Shown: positions 52,234 through 61,179 of the stretch, in pieces
Position numbering within the stretch: the first letter of the stretch is position 1
Layout: every line of letters begins with the position of its first letter
The notes under the pieces: generated by a model
Databases searched by the model: none
The model's input: only the letters and a program-made list of their open reading frames with translations
Told to the model about the DNA's origin: nothing
Source of the DNA: Algoriphagus sp.
GTDB taxonomy: Bacteria > Bacteroidota > Bacteroidia > Cytophagales > Cyclobacteriaceae
DNA length: 64,000 nt
Direction of reading: 5' to 3'
NCBI GenBank assembly: GCA_029945945.1
Contig: JAQSDM010000005.1
Coordinates: 248,001-312,000, forward strand
Made by a program: the position numbers and the translations under genes

Positions 52234-53673
52234 TTATTTTCCTCCTTTTCTAAATCCGATCAATTGCCTGTATTTGTTTTCGGATTCCTTCAAGTCCTCT
52301 TCTAATTTTTTGTAATTACTGATGTCTTTAATGGTAATTACAGCTGCTACAACATGATTGTCCTGGTCTATCAAGGGTCTTCCGCTAATAAGGACTCTCC
52401 GTTTTTGCAGGGTGGTTGGGTTCCAGATGACAATATCTACATCATCAGTGACTTCGCCGTTAAAAGCCCGTTCCATCGGTAAATTTTGAGAAGGAAAAGT
52501 GTTTTTACCATCGGGATAATACAGGTGAAAATGATCGGTCAAATCAGTAGAAATTTTGTCGTCTTCCTCAATCCCAAAAATCTCGTGGGCCATATCATTT
52601 GCCAACACAACCTTTTTATCGGCGTTGGTCACAATTACTCCCTCACCAATATTTTCAACAATCAGCCGCAGTTTTTCTTCATTTTCATACAATTCCTCAA
52701 TCGCTTTTTGTTGTTCGTTTTCCAGGTTGACCAAAGCAGTAATGTCTTGTGCCACGGCATACAACAATCCGGTCGAAACGTCCGGAGAGGTAAACCATTG
52801 TAGCCATTTCAGGCTACCATCTTTGCAGATGTACCGATTTTTAAATTGCATGGTTATGGCACCGGTTTTAAGCTTGACCACTTCCCTTGACGTGTGGTTT
52901 TTATCTTCGGGATAGACAAAATTCAGGAAGGGCTGACTCAATAATTCTTCTTCGGTATATCCCAATATCTTGATGGTGGCAGGATTGACTTTTATGAATT
53001 TGTCCGAAGTGGCAATCAGCATCATTTCGGTTGACATATTGAAAAATTTGTCAGACGAAGCCAATGATTCTTCCAGTTTTTTCCGTTCAGTAATGTCGGT
53101 TGAAATCCCTCCGATGGCGTAAATCCTGCCTGTTGAGTCATAAAGAGGAAATTTCACAGCCAGATAGGTATGTTTTCCGTCCTCCTGTTCTATGGTTTCT
53201 TCGGTTTTCACTTCCCGAAGTTTTTTGATGACTTCTGCTTCTGAATTTCGAAACATTTCAGCCACCTGTTGGGATAAAAAATCGGAGTCGGTTTTACCAA
53301 TGATTTCCTCATTGGGAGTTTGAAAAACCGCACCAAAATCCTTGTTCACCAAGAGGTACTCACCATTCAATTTTTTGATGAAAATCGGATTGGACGTATT
53401 GTCAATAATGGATTGCAATAATTGTTTGTTTTCAAAAAGTAATGTTTGGGCAACTTGTCTGGCACGTAACTGATACCGAATGATAAAGTATACAATGATG
53501 AGTAAAATGATGGATAGTCCGAATAATGAAAGTTCAATCCAGTTTAAACTCGCATCCATGGTTTTATCCCTCTCTTGATCCAGTCGAAAGATGAAGATCA
53601 ATCCGGATGTAATGACTACCATTACATTAATGATGAATCCAAAGAATATTTTCTTTTCTAAAGAAATTTTCAT
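52234..53673 (-). CDS. Membrane PAS-domain sensor without a transmitter domain (probably truncated)
   Basis: A 479-residue protein with two transmembrane helices (about 9-29 and 45-66) and three PAS/PAC domains: about 80-195 (NTSNPIFIKKLNGEYLLVN), 200-320 (KFIKVNPATIKILGYTEEEL) and 325-450 (IGEGVIVTNADKKVVLANDMAHEIFGI). A coiled coil (NYKKLEEDLKESENKYRQLI) then ends abruptly in GFRKGGK. That coiled coil normally leads into another PAS or a histidine kinase; none follows. The stop lies next to a copy of the repeat family, suggesting 3' truncation. It may still act as a membrane-bound PAS protein. Confidence 0.85.
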   Translation of the reverse strand: MKISLEKKIFFGFIINVMVVITSGLIFIFRLDQERDKTMDASLNWIELSLFGLSIILLIIVYFIIRYQLRARQVAQTLLFENKQLLQSIIDNTSNPIFIKKLNGEYLLVNKDFGAVFQTPNEEIIGKTDSDFLSQQVAEMFRNSEAEVIKKLREVKTEETIEQEDGKHTYLAVKFPLYDSTGRIYAIGGISTDITERKKLEESLASSDKFFNMSTEMMLIATSDKFIKVNPATIKILGYTEEELLSQPFLNFVYPEDKNHTSREVVKLKTGAITMQFKNRYICKDGSLKWLQWFTSPDVSTGLLYAVAQDITALVNLENEQQKAIEELYENEEKLRLIVENIGEGVIVTNADKKVVLANDMAHEIFGIEEDDKISTDLTDHFHLYYPDGKNTFPSQNLPMERAFNGEVTDDVDIVIWNPTTLQKRRVLISGRPLIDQDNHVVAAVITIKDISNYKKLEEDLKESENKYRQLIGFRKGGK

Positions 53674-53819
53674 TGAACTGCGGATTTTAAAAGGGAAATT
53701 ATAAGACCGATAAGATTAGATTTTGAAGACTTATGTATTTGGAATTTAGCGAATTATCTTGAAATTTTACAATATTTTACGTGGAAATAATCATATAATT
53801 AATCGATCATTTATCCGTA

Positions 53820-54145
53820 AAAAAGCGGGTGCCGGTTGTAGTCCTGACAGGCTCGGACTAGGTGTAATCTCGTACTGTTGTCGGGAGTAATTACACCCTC
53901 TCATCCTTTCCAATTTGTAATTGGCAAAGGCAACTAATTACCAATAATCTAATTCGATCAATCCCTACTATCTGAAAGGTCAAGAAATTTGGCATTTCCT
54001 GATCACTCCCGAGCTATCGGGAGGAAACGCTTCACCCATAAGATTAAGTTACACCCAGGTTGGGAATTGTAAATTCTATTGAATAGTAAGGTGTAGCTGC
54101 TCCCGAAAGCTTTCTTGGACTAAGCCTAGGTGGGTTTAACTTAAG
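53820..54145. repeat. Composite hairpin repeat, copy b
   Basis: Contains GGTGTAAT (53861-53868) paired with ATTACACC (53890-53897) around an inserted loop, CCAATT-TGT-AATTGG (53910-53924), CTCCCGA-gcta-TCGGGAG (about 54006-54023), and the 3' half GTAAATTCTATTGAATAGT followed by GTGTAGCTGCTCCCG (54069-54105). The gap 53674-54216 has no gene apart from this repeat. Confidence 0.8.
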
Positions 54146-54216
54146 GAAGCGAATGAGATTTGAATTCCATCATCCTGTTGTGTAAGTTCAATCAAATTTA
54201 AACTCTGCAATTTTAT

Positions 54217-54594
54217 ATGAATAGAATATTTTTAGTTTCAATAATCGCCTTTCTGTTATTTAGTGTGGCCCCTTTAACTTTGTTGGCTCAAAACAATCCT
54301 TCAGGACTTAAGTATGGAAAATATAGTTGTACCGCCAGTAAGTATAAAAATGGTGCTTACGAATATATTCCCCGTGGTGCATTTACAATAGCCGAGAATG
54401 GGACTTACTCCTACCTTGGTTTTGAAAAACCGAGCACGGGAAAATATAGTGTTGATAAAACAGGGAATCTATTATTTGCCGGCGGTTACCTTAATAATGG
54501 CAAGGCAGAGAAAATTGACAGGCCGAATAAATTTTTTCTGGTATTCCCGACGATTCCAGACAATCGGTGGACTTGTACATGTGTTGAAAATTAA
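54217..54594 (+). CDS. Hypothetical secreted protein
   Basis: A 125-residue exported protein with a signal peptide to about residue 25 (TLLAQ). The mature part is rich in Tyr, Gly and Asn (GKYSCTASKYKNGAYEYIPRG) and reads as a small beta-sandwich. Cysteines in YSCTAS and WTCTCVEN could form disulfides. Not recognised. It sits between two repeat copies. Confidence 0.7.
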   Translation: MNRIFLVSIIAFLLFSVAPLTLLAQNNPSGLKYGKYSCTASKYKNGAYEYIPRGAFTIAENGTYSYLGFEKPSTGKYSVDKTGNLLFAGGYLNNGKAEKIDRPNKFFLVFPTIPDNRWTCTCVEN

Positions 54595-55105
54595 CCTTGG
54601 CGAAAAGATCCAGGCTTGTCCCGACTTTTCAATTGCATGAAATCCCTTCTGGGAGTTAGCAAATTTCGGTTGAGTCCGGGACCCAGAACTCCGACATTCC
54701 GGTTAGGAACTGGTAAATACAGTGATTCAATCCTCTCAGTGGGGTTTTTAGATAAATGCTATGAAAGACTTAAATGAGATTTGAGTTCTGATCTCGGATA
54801 TTTCTACTTCGATCTCGAATGACCGAGTTCTGATCTCGGATGATCAGGAAAAAAGAGGGAGAATTAATCTGAAATTGAAAGAAGTGAGTTTCTCCCCAAC
54901 TTATAGGGTATTCAGATTGCTCTATTATCAAATTCTATCGGATAGTCGAGCGTAGTTGCTCCCGTACAACTGACAAGGCTACGCTCTGGACCACGCCATT
55001 CACACCCATTATGTGGCAAAAAAAACGGTAAGAACACTATCCCCTCCTGCTTATATTCAACATTTGAATTAACTTGGTATACGATAAAATCTTATCTGAA
55101 CGATT
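54595..55105. repeat. Gap with 42-bp-type repeats and composite hairpin repeat copy c
   Basis: About 54778-54846 holds roughly one and a half units of the GATCTCGGAT.TTTCTACTTC repeat seen as seven copies at 61180. From 54881 follows the composite repeat: GTGAGTTTCTCCCCAAC, GGGTATTCAGATTGCT, ATTCTATCGGATAGTC and the stem GAGCGTAG (54948-54955)/CTACGCTC (54979-54986). No gene seen. Confidence 0.8.
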
Positions 55106-55597
55106 ATGAAAAATAAACTGATTTATGCCTCCTTATTAGTTGTGATTTCATCAATAATAGCATGTAGTACAAAAACAGAAGAGCCTGTAGTTCCTCCTGT
55201 TATTGATAAAGAACAAATCAAAAAAGAAATACAAGCCAAAGAAAATGAATATGCCGCCTTGTATAATTCAAGGGAATTGAAAAGCATTGGCTACTATGCG
55301 GATGATGCTATTACTTATTCGCAGAACAGAGAACCATTAGTTGGCAAAGAGGCCATCGTAAATTACTTAAAAGCCGGGATTGACTCCATGATGGAGGATT
55401 TGAAAATTTCATTTGAAACAAAGGAAGTTTTCGTATCAAATGATGGGAATCAGGTAGTTGAAATTGGCTATTATAGATTAGTCGACTCCTTGAATACGAA
55501 TTACAATTCAGGGAATTACATGGTCCTGTTTGAAAAGAGAGATGGAAAATACGTCAGCGTGAGGGAAATGAGTACGTCAGATATACCTCTGGAGTAG
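55106..55597 (+). CDS. NTF2/SnoaL-like (DUF4440-type) lipoprotein
   Basis: A 163-residue lipoprotein (lipobox SIIAC, about residue 20). One NTF2-like domain follows, starting with the helix IKKEIQAKENEYAALYNSRELKSIGYYADDAITYS and ending in YMVLFEKRDGKYVSVREMSTSD. The pattern matches SnoaL/DUF4440 proteins; ligand or reaction unknown. It is only distantly similar to the protein at 10037. Single gene with a strong terminator. Confidence 0.85.
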   Translation: MKNKLIYASLLVVISSIIACSTKTEEPVVPPVIDKEQIKKEIQAKENEYAALYNSRELKSIGYYADDAITYSQNREPLVGKEAIVNYLKAGIDSMMEDLKISFETKEVFVSNDGNQVVEIGYYRLVDSLNTNYNSGNYMVLFEKRDGKYVSVREMSTSDIPLE

Positions 55598-55618
55598 AAT
55601 GGTAAAGAATATATAAGA

Positions 55619-55656
55619 AGAGGCTACCTGAAACATCAGATAGCCTCTTTATTTTT
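55619..55656. terminator. Terminator between two convergent genes
   Basis: AGAGGCTA (55619-55626) pairs with TAGCCTCT (55641-55648), followed by TTATTTTT. Confidence 0.85.
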
Positions 55657-55704
55657 CCGAAAGTCTTTAAAAGGTTCCTTAAGGTTTCTCTTCCAGCCCT
55701 TTTA

Positions 55705-56805
55705 TTAATTTCTTCCGCCGCGTCTCATTCCGCCGCCTCTCGATCCGCCACCTCCGCTGAATCCTGCGGATGATCTTGATGTTCCTGCTCCACTGTAGCG
55801 GGAAGCCCCGGCCGAACTCGGCCTGGATTGTGTCGTAGGGCGTGTAGCAGCCGATGATCCACCGGATGGGCGATTAGCAGATGCCCCGGTTGATGGGCGA
55901 GCTGCGGTTCCTGTGGAAGGACGATTTGAAGTTCCTGCTGAAGCACGAGTCGAGGCACCTGTGGAAGGTCGGGTTGAAGCACCTGTGGAGGGTCGGGCTG
56001 ATGCATTATTGGCTCCATTATATCGACCATTCGCCATGTTATTGTTCACGGTATTGGACCTGTTTCGGGAGTTGTTGTAATTATTGTAATTGTTTCGATT
56101 GTTGATGATTACAGTGTTGCCACCATACCCATATCCATGATGATGATAGTAGTTATTGTGACGGTATACTCCGATGGCCATTACTGTAAAAGCTCGAAAA
56201 TAAGGTGGGTAGTAGCCATAATAATAGGGCGGATAATAGGGTACATACGCCGGAGAATAAACATACTGAACCACCGGAGTTGTCTCGACCACTACTACTG
56301 TCGTTGTGGCCGGAGCACTTACGATTACAGTGTCCTTTCCTTTGTAAGCGGGATTGGCAGTGACTGCCGGTTTCACCGTTTCCCTTAGCTCCACGATATA
56401 ATCTTTACCATACAAATCCGGATCGCCGACTATTTCCATTGTGACTTTTTTGTCAGCATCCTTTGATAACAGGATCACTGCCACGTCCTGTTTTTCTTTT
56501 TCACTTACAGGAACCTGAAGTATAAATGTGAAGTCATCGCCATCCTGTTTTGTCTCCACCTTTATGAAGTCGACCTTTCCATCCAAATCCAAATCCAGGT
56601 TATTCACTCCGGTCGATTCCATGTTGAGTGATTTCTCGAATTCTTCTATGGTGGGTGATTTCTGAAAAAGATCCAGAACCGCATAGAGATCGAGGTTATC
56701 ACCAGGCAATCCAAGTAGTGTTGAATCGCTTTCGTTTTGAGCATGGGCAGCCACACCAAGTAAACTCATAGCTATCAAAAGGCATACTGAAATATATGTT
56801 TTCAT
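55705..56805 (-). CDS. Secreted protein with Tyr/Pro-, Asn- and Arg/Ser/Gly-rich low-complexity tail
   Basis: A 366-residue exported protein; the ATG at 56805 begins the signal peptide (cleavage after AHAQ). Residues ~25-165 form an acidic folded domain (LDLDLDGKVDFIKVETKQDGDDFTFILQ). A Tyr/Pro segment follows (YYPPYYYGYYPPYF, about 190-205), then a hydrophobic patch, an Asn-rich stretch, and tandem RPSTGAST-like repeats (about 270-320) ending SRGGGMRRGGRN. The tail is probably disordered and cationic, suited to binding polyanions or cell-surface material. Not recognised otherwise. Confidence 0.8.
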   Translation of the reverse strand: MKTYISVCLLIAMSLLGVAAHAQNESDSTLLGLPGDNLDLYAVLDLFQKSPTIEEFEKSLNMESTGVNNLDLDLDGKVDFIKVETKQDGDDFTFILQVPVSEKEKQDVAVILLSKDADKKVTMEIVGDPDLYGKDYIVELRETVKPAVTANPAYKGKDTVIVSAPATTTVVVVETTPVVQYVYSPAYVPYYPPYYYGYYPPYFRAFTVMAIGVYRHNNYYHHHGYGYGGNTVIINNRNNYNNYNNSRNRSNTVNNNMANGRYNGANNASARPSTGASTRPSTGASTRASAGTSNRPSTGTAARPSTGASANRPSGGSSAATRPTTQSRPSSAGASRYSGAGTSRSSAGFSGGGGSRGGGMRRGGRN

Positions 56806-57185
56806 AACAGGATCATTTATAAGAAAGGTAGCAAATAGTTGAGACTCACTCAAGTTCATGGCCTTTTAGTGCGTGTGAGTAGCATGATGCTAAAAATGGG
56901 GAAAAAGCTTGCCAATTGGTCGGATGATTTTCCGAGGGGAGCAAGAGTCACAGAGATACACCGGGAAAAAAACGGAGAGACTATGTTCAGGCCAGCTTTC
57001 CACACTCAGTGGTTTTCGATTGCTAGAATAACAAATTCTATTGGATAGTCGGACTTAGTTGCTCCCGTACGGCTGTCGGGACTTCGCTCAGGCTTACATT
57101 CTACGCTCAGTAAGGGCGCATGTCCCTTCAGGTTATCCTTGCTGGCATGATTGTGGATACCGTCGAACTGTAATATTTCTTACTT
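56806..57185. repeat. Gap with composite hairpin repeat copy d
   Basis: 57018-57115 matches the family: GATTGCTAGAATAACAAATT, CTATTGGATAGTC, then CTCCCGTAC/TCGGGA inside the loop and CGCTCAGGCTTACATTCTAC. The remainder (56806-57017) shows nothing supported; the 69-codon frame at 56839 is not convincing. Confidence 0.75.
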
Positions 57186-57371
57186 ATGAACATAAAAAGA
57201 ATTTTCGGAGCCATACTTACAATTTTGGGTATAGTAGGGCTTATTTATACCGCTGTCTCATTTGCCAATGATTCAGCAGACATTAAACAAATGATAGTAT
57301 TTGGATCATTGGGCCTATTATTTTTTATAGCTGGCATTGGCCTGGTCAAAACCACCAAGGATGAGGGTTGA
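57186..57371 (+). CDS. Small membrane protein with two transmembrane helices (61 aa)
   Basis: MNIKRIFGAILTILGIVGLI is one helix and MIVFGSLGLLFFIAGIGLV the other, joined by a short polar loop (SFANDSADIKQ) and ending with a charged tail (KTTKDEG). Similar two-helix proteins are common in Bacteroidota and have no known function. It is flanked on both sides by repeat copies. Confidence 0.75.
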   Translation: MNIKRIFGAILTILGIVGLIYTAVSFANDSADIKQMIVFGSLGLLFFIAGIGLVKTTKDEG

Positions 57372-57390
57372 AAAGTAAGTGTTAGTAAAT

Positions 57391-57585
57391 AACAAACTAC
57401 GCTCAGGCCGAGATTCAACCCTTAGTGGGGACTACTCTCTGGCAAAAATTCTACTCATCAGTGGGGAAGTGAGTTTCTCCCCAACATAGAGGGTATTCAG
57501 ATTGCTTGAATAACAGATTCTATTGGATAATCGAGCGTAGTTACAAACTACGCTCAGGCCAATATTCTACACCCAGGAGGGGGAA
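57391..57585. repeat. Composite hairpin repeats, copies e (partial) and f
   Basis: Copy e: AACAAACTACGCTCAGGCC at 57391-57409. Copy f, 57465-57585: GTGAGTTTCTCCCCAAC, GGGTATTCAGATTGCT, CAGATTCTATTGGATAATC, then a perfect stem GAGCGTAGTT (57533-57542), loop ACA, AACTACGCTC (57546-57555), and the end CATTCTACACCCAGGAGGGG with one change. Confidence 0.88.
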
Positions 57586-57643
57586 GGAACTAATAAATTT
57601 ATTGGCAGCAAACAAATTGCAACTGAAACTCAGGCAATAAATT

Positions 57644-58027
57644 TTAGCTAACCGCAGTGCTGATTTTCATAAGATTGGCCACTTTTGCAAGCAGTTCATA
57701 GGTGTCAAATGGCTTGGGAATAAAATCGTTGGCACCAGCCTGAAGACAGATTTTTTTTGCATCGGGATGGGCAGACATCATAATAAGTGGTATCGTCTGA
57801 TGCTGGCTGTTACTTTTAATTTTGGCACATACATCTGTACCATTTATACCGGATAAAAGCATGTCCATAAATATCAAATCAATCTTATGCTTACATAGTG
57901 TTTCTTCCACTTCATCTGCTTTTTCCAGCAGTACCACGCTGTAGCCTTTATACATTAGTATCATCTTCATCATCAGCCCAATATCGGAATCGTCGTCTAT
58001 CACTAATATTTTTCCGAAATTTTCCAT
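57644..58027 (-). CDS. Single-domain response regulator
   Basis: A 127-residue receiver domain: acidic pocket DDD near residue 11, phospho-acceptor in DLIFMDMLLSGINGTD (the D of FMD), switch Ser in MMSAHPD and Lys in FIPKPFD. There is no output domain, so it acts through phosphotransfer or protein contact (CheY-like). It starts 1 base after the stop of the histidine kinase gene, its likely partner. The ATG at 58027 is preferred over an upstream start that would lie inside the kinase gene. Confidence 0.92.
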   Translation of the reverse strand: MENFGKILVIDDDSDIGLMMKMILMYKGYSVVLLEKADEVEETLCKHKIDLIFMDMLLSGINGTDVCAKIKSNSQHQTIPLIMMSAHPDAKKICLQAGANDFIPKPFDTYELLAKVANLMKISTAVS

Positions 58028-58028
58028 T

Positions 58029-60530
58029 TTATAAATTGGTTTCAGCTGTATAAGGAAATGCAAAAGTAAATACCGAGCCCTGGCCCTTTTCGCTTTCAAC
58101 GGTAATATAGCCGTTGTGTCTTACAATAATTTCTTTAGCTATAAAAAGCCCTATACCAAAGCCGGCAAAAGTTTGTTCCATCTTTCCTTCGACCCTAAAA
58201 AACCGGTCAAATATTTTTTTGTGATCGGCTTTATCTATGCCAATGCCAAAATCCCGTACACTTACCAACACCATATTTTTTTCGCCTTTACGGATGCTCA
58301 CTTCTACCTTATTATTATTGGCTGAATACTTAATTGCATTGGTAACCAAGTTAATGACCACTTGTTCTATCCTGCCCCTGTCGCCATACATGTTGCAATC
58401 AAATTCGAAGAGCAGGTGAATGGTATGTTTTGGGTTGGTCAGGCTAATGTCATCTACTGTATCTTTTACCAAAGCATTAAGGCTGAATAATTCCTGCTGT
58501 AATTCAAGCTTACCGGCTTCTATTCTGCTAAGATCCAGCATTTCGGTTATAAGCCTGGTAAGCCTTGTTACCTGATGATCTACCCGCAGCAGCGATTTTT
58601 TTATTTGTATCGGAAACGATTCTGCATGCTCTTCGCTCAGAATCATCAGCAGCATTTGCACATAACCTTTAATGGAGGTTACCGGCGTTTTTAATTCGTG
58701 GCTTACCATTTTTATAAAATTATCTTTCCGCTGCTGTTCTTCTTTTCCTCTTTGTATTTCGGTAGAAGTGCCTATCCAGCTTTTGATAATCCCATTGGCT
58801 TCTTTAATAGGTACGGCACGGGTAAGAAACCATTTGTAGCCATCGTTTTTGCTCAGGCACTGCATTTCCATTTCAAAATCTTCGCCGGTGGTAAGGCTCT
58901 GTGTCCAGCGTTTCTGTATTTCAGCCGTTTCATCGGGGTGCATAATATGGCTCCACCCAAATCCTATTAATTCTTCAAAAGTGTAGCCTGTATAATCTAT
59001 CCAGTTCTGGTTAAAAAATGTGGCAAGGCCATCTGCATTGGTGGTGGTAATTTTATCGGGCATCAGGTCGGCCATATGGCTAAAATGCTCTTCGTAATTT
59101 CTTTGTATTTCTAGGTTGGCCAGGGTTAATTGATCAGCTCTCCTTTCTTTTTCATCACTTTCTATTACCAGTTTTTTATTGGCAATAATCAGTTCTGCGG
59201 CCCGGTCTTCCTTTTCTTTATTTTGAAATGCCAGTTCTTTATTTGCAATAATTAATTCTGCTGCTCTTTTTTCTTTCTCGTCGTTTTGAAAGGCTAGTTC
59301 TTTGTTGGCGATTCGTAAATCTTTTGCCCATTTTTGCTCTGTTACATCCCGTGCTGCTGCAAAAACCCCAAGCACATTGCCTTTATCATCTTTGTAAACA
59401 GAAGCATTGTATAACACATCGGTAAGATTACCGTTTTTGTGTTTTATCGTTAGTGGATAATCTGCCACAAAACCTTTTTCAAAAACCTGGAGATAACCTT
59501 CCTGTGCTTTTGTCGGCTCTGTAAAATAATTGGAGAAATCCGTGTCAATCAACTTTTCCCGAGGAACACCCGTAACTTTTATTGAAGCTTCATTCACATC
59601 TGTTATTTTTCCATCGGCGCTGATCGTAACAAGCGGATCTAAACTTGCTTCAATCAAACTTCGGGCGTATTGAGATGCTTGCTTTTGTGATGTAACATCT
59701 CTTGCTGCTGCAAAAACCCCAAGCACATTGCCTTTATCATCTTTATAAACCGAAGCATTGTATAACACATCGGTAAGATTACCGTTTTTATGTTTTATCG
59801 TTAGTGGATAATCTGCCACAAAACCTTTTTCAAAAACCTGGAGATAACCTTCCTGTGCTTTTGTCGGCTCTGTAAAATAATTGGAGAAATCTGTGTCAAT
59901 CAACTTTTCCCGAGGAACACCCGTAACTTTTATTGATGCTTCATTCACATCTGTTATTTTTCCATCGACACTGATCGTAACAAGCGGATCTAAACTTGCT
60001 TCAATCAAACTACGAGCATAATTAGCAATGCTTAACTCTGCTGCACGTTTTTCTTTTTCTTCATTTTGAAAAGCAAGTTCTATGTTAGCAATGCTTAACT
60101 CTGCTGCACGCTTTTCTTTCTCATCATTTTGAAAAGCAAGTTCTATGTTAGCAAGGCTTAACTCTGCTGCTCTCTTTTCTTTCTCATCATTTTGAAAAGC
60201 AAGTTCTATGTTAGCAATGCTTAACTCTGCTGCTCTCTTTTCTTTCTCATCATTTTGAAAAGCAAGTTCTATGTTAGCAATGCTTAACTCTGCTGCACGT
60301 TTTTCTTTCTCCGCGGCACGCTTTTCTTTCTCATCATTTTGAAAAGCAAGTTCTTTATCAGCAATGATTAATTCCTCTGCCCGCTTCCCTTTCTCTTCAT
60401 TCTGAAAGACAAGCTCCTTCCGAACCAAAATTAATTCAGCAGAAAGTTTTTCATTAGCTTCCTTTTGAGTGGCAATTTCTTTGCGGGCAATGGTTAATTC
60501 ATCTTCTTCCAATTCTTTTATTTTAGCCAT
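58029..60530 (-). CDS. Hybrid-repeat PAS sensor histidine kinase (cytoplasmic)
   Basis: An 833-residue kinase without a membrane segment. Residues 1-170 form a long coiled coil of 21-residue repeats (IELAFQNDEKEKRAAELSIAN). PAS-A (171-287) and PAS-B (288-404) are near-identical. A second coiled coil of the same repeat (398-475) and PAS-C (about 478-595) follow. The transmitter has the phospho-accepting H611 in MVSHELKTP, an N box VINLVTNAIKYS, and G boxes DFGIGID and FGIGLF. It phosphorylates the response regulator encoded 1 base downstream. The signal is unknown. Confidence 0.93.
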   Translation of the reverse strand: MAKIKELEEDELTIARKEIATQKEANEKLSAELILVRKELVFQNEEKGKRAEELIIADKELAFQNDEKEKRAAEKEKRAAELSIANIELAFQNDEKEKRAAELSIANIELAFQNDEKEKRAAELSLANIELAFQNDEKEKRAAELSIANIELAFQNEEKEKRAAELSIANYARSLIEASLDPLVTISVDGKITDVNEASIKVTGVPREKLIDTDFSNYFTEPTKAQEGYLQVFEKGFVADYPLTIKHKNGNLTDVLYNASVYKDDKGNVLGVFAAARDVTSQKQASQYARSLIEASLDPLVTISADGKITDVNEASIKVTGVPREKLIDTDFSNYFTEPTKAQEGYLQVFEKGFVADYPLTIKHKNGNLTDVLYNASVYKDDKGNVLGVFAAARDVTEQKWAKDLRIANKELAFQNDEKEKRAAELIIANKELAFQNKEKEDRAAELIIANKKLVIESDEKERRADQLTLANLEIQRNYEEHFSHMADLMPDKITTTNADGLATFFNQNWIDYTGYTFEELIGFGWSHIMHPDETAEIQKRWTQSLTTGEDFEMEMQCLSKNDGYKWFLTRAVPIKEANGIIKSWIGTSTEIQRGKEEQQRKDNFIKMVSHELKTPVTSIKGYVQMLLMILSEEHAESFPIQIKKSLLRVDHQVTRLTRLITEMLDLSRIEAGKLELQQELFSLNALVKDTVDDISLTNPKHTIHLLFEFDCNMYGDRGRIEQVVINLVTNAIKYSANNNKVEVSIRKGEKNMVLVSVRDFGIGIDKADHKKIFDRFFRVEGKMEQTFAGFGIGLFIAKEIIVRHNGYITVESEKGQGSVFTFAFPYTAETNL
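59319..60020 (-). repeat. Near-identical 351-bp tandem duplication encoding two PAS domains
   Basis: Bases 59670-60020 and 59319-59669 encode residues 171-287 and 288-404, which are identical for nearly all of the first 110 positions of the unit. The DNA is also almost unchanged, with silent differences such as GCGCTG/ACACTG, so the duplication is recent. Confidence 0.9.
60024..60338 (-). repeat. 63-bp tandem repeats in the kinase coiled coil
   Basis: Five near-perfect copies of a 63-bp unit starting at 60024, 60087, 60150, 60213 and 60276 encode 21-residue units (three heptads). More diverged units continue on both sides and again after PAS-B. The copy number is likely to vary between strains. 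Confidence 0.9.
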
Positions 60531-60958
60531 CTTCTGTTTTTATAAATTTCTTTTTTTTAAAAAATTTTATTCAATAATCCATCAAACTATTATCCACAGT
60601 AAGGAAAGCAATCATAAATCACGTTTTGCAGCTACAAGAAGTTGGCGATTTCGGAGACGAAAACAGTCTGCCAGCACGAGAAAAACTTGATACGAAGCAC
60701 AAAGCTTCATTTAACCACTGAACCGCCAATTTCTTGAAGGTGCTGTGTGTGCCTTGGATGTTGAATATAGGTTAAAAAGATGGCCGTTCCAATGGATGAA
60801 AGTCTCTTAAGCGTAGGGGTAATCCCGAAATATCAGGACAGGCAGTGCAACAGCGGTTTCATGCTTGGCTTTGCAAGCCGGACGAAAACCTAGTTGTTGA
60901 CTGTAGTTTTTATGTCAAGGTTAATCCTGCAAACCATTTTGCATATGTTTCCCAAACG
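60531..60958. other. Gap with inverted repeat 60635-60736, no gene seen
   Basis: CAAGAAGTTGGCG (60635-60647) pairs with CGCCAATTTCTTG (60724-60736), 12 of 13 positions, around a 76-base interior. It is flanked by CAGCTA and GGTGCTG. The remainder (60745-60958) has no supported frame. The structure is unlike the repeats on either side. Confidence 0.6.
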
Positions 60959-61170
60959 CCCCCCTTCGGGGTATGCAAATCATCGTTAGGACTGGGTGTA
61001 ATTTGTAATAACACCCTCTTATCTTTTCCAATTTGTAATTGGTAAACTACCAAAACTTTCAGATTGCTCGAATAACAAATTCTATCGGATAGTCGAGCAG
61101 GACAATGCGATTTAGCATTGGGCCGGGATTGTGGGTAGGAAAACTACGCTCAGGCTGACATTCTACACCT
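60959..61170. repeat. Composite hairpin repeat, copy g (long form)
   Basis: CCCC-ctt-CGGGG (about 60961-60972), GGTGTAATT/AATAACACC around TGT (60995-61015), CCAATTTGTAATTGG, CAGATTGCTCGAATAACAAA, TTCTATCGGATAGTCGAGC and CTACGCTCAGGCTGACATTC. The final stem here encloses a 40-base insertion. Confidence 0.85.
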
Positions 61171-61179
61171 AGCCGAGAT

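Noticed and set aside
54595-54640. Longer reading frame continuing past the secreted protein at 54217
   Set aside because: It is in another frame and runs into repeat sequence; the signal-peptide frame ending at 54594 is the credible one.
56839-57048. 69-codon plus-strand frame
   Set aside because: Ends within repeat copy d, starts inside the leader of the divergent gene and has no recognisable features.
60024-60338. CRISPR array
   Set aside because: The 63-bp units are contiguous, in frame and encode a coiled coil; there are no spacers.
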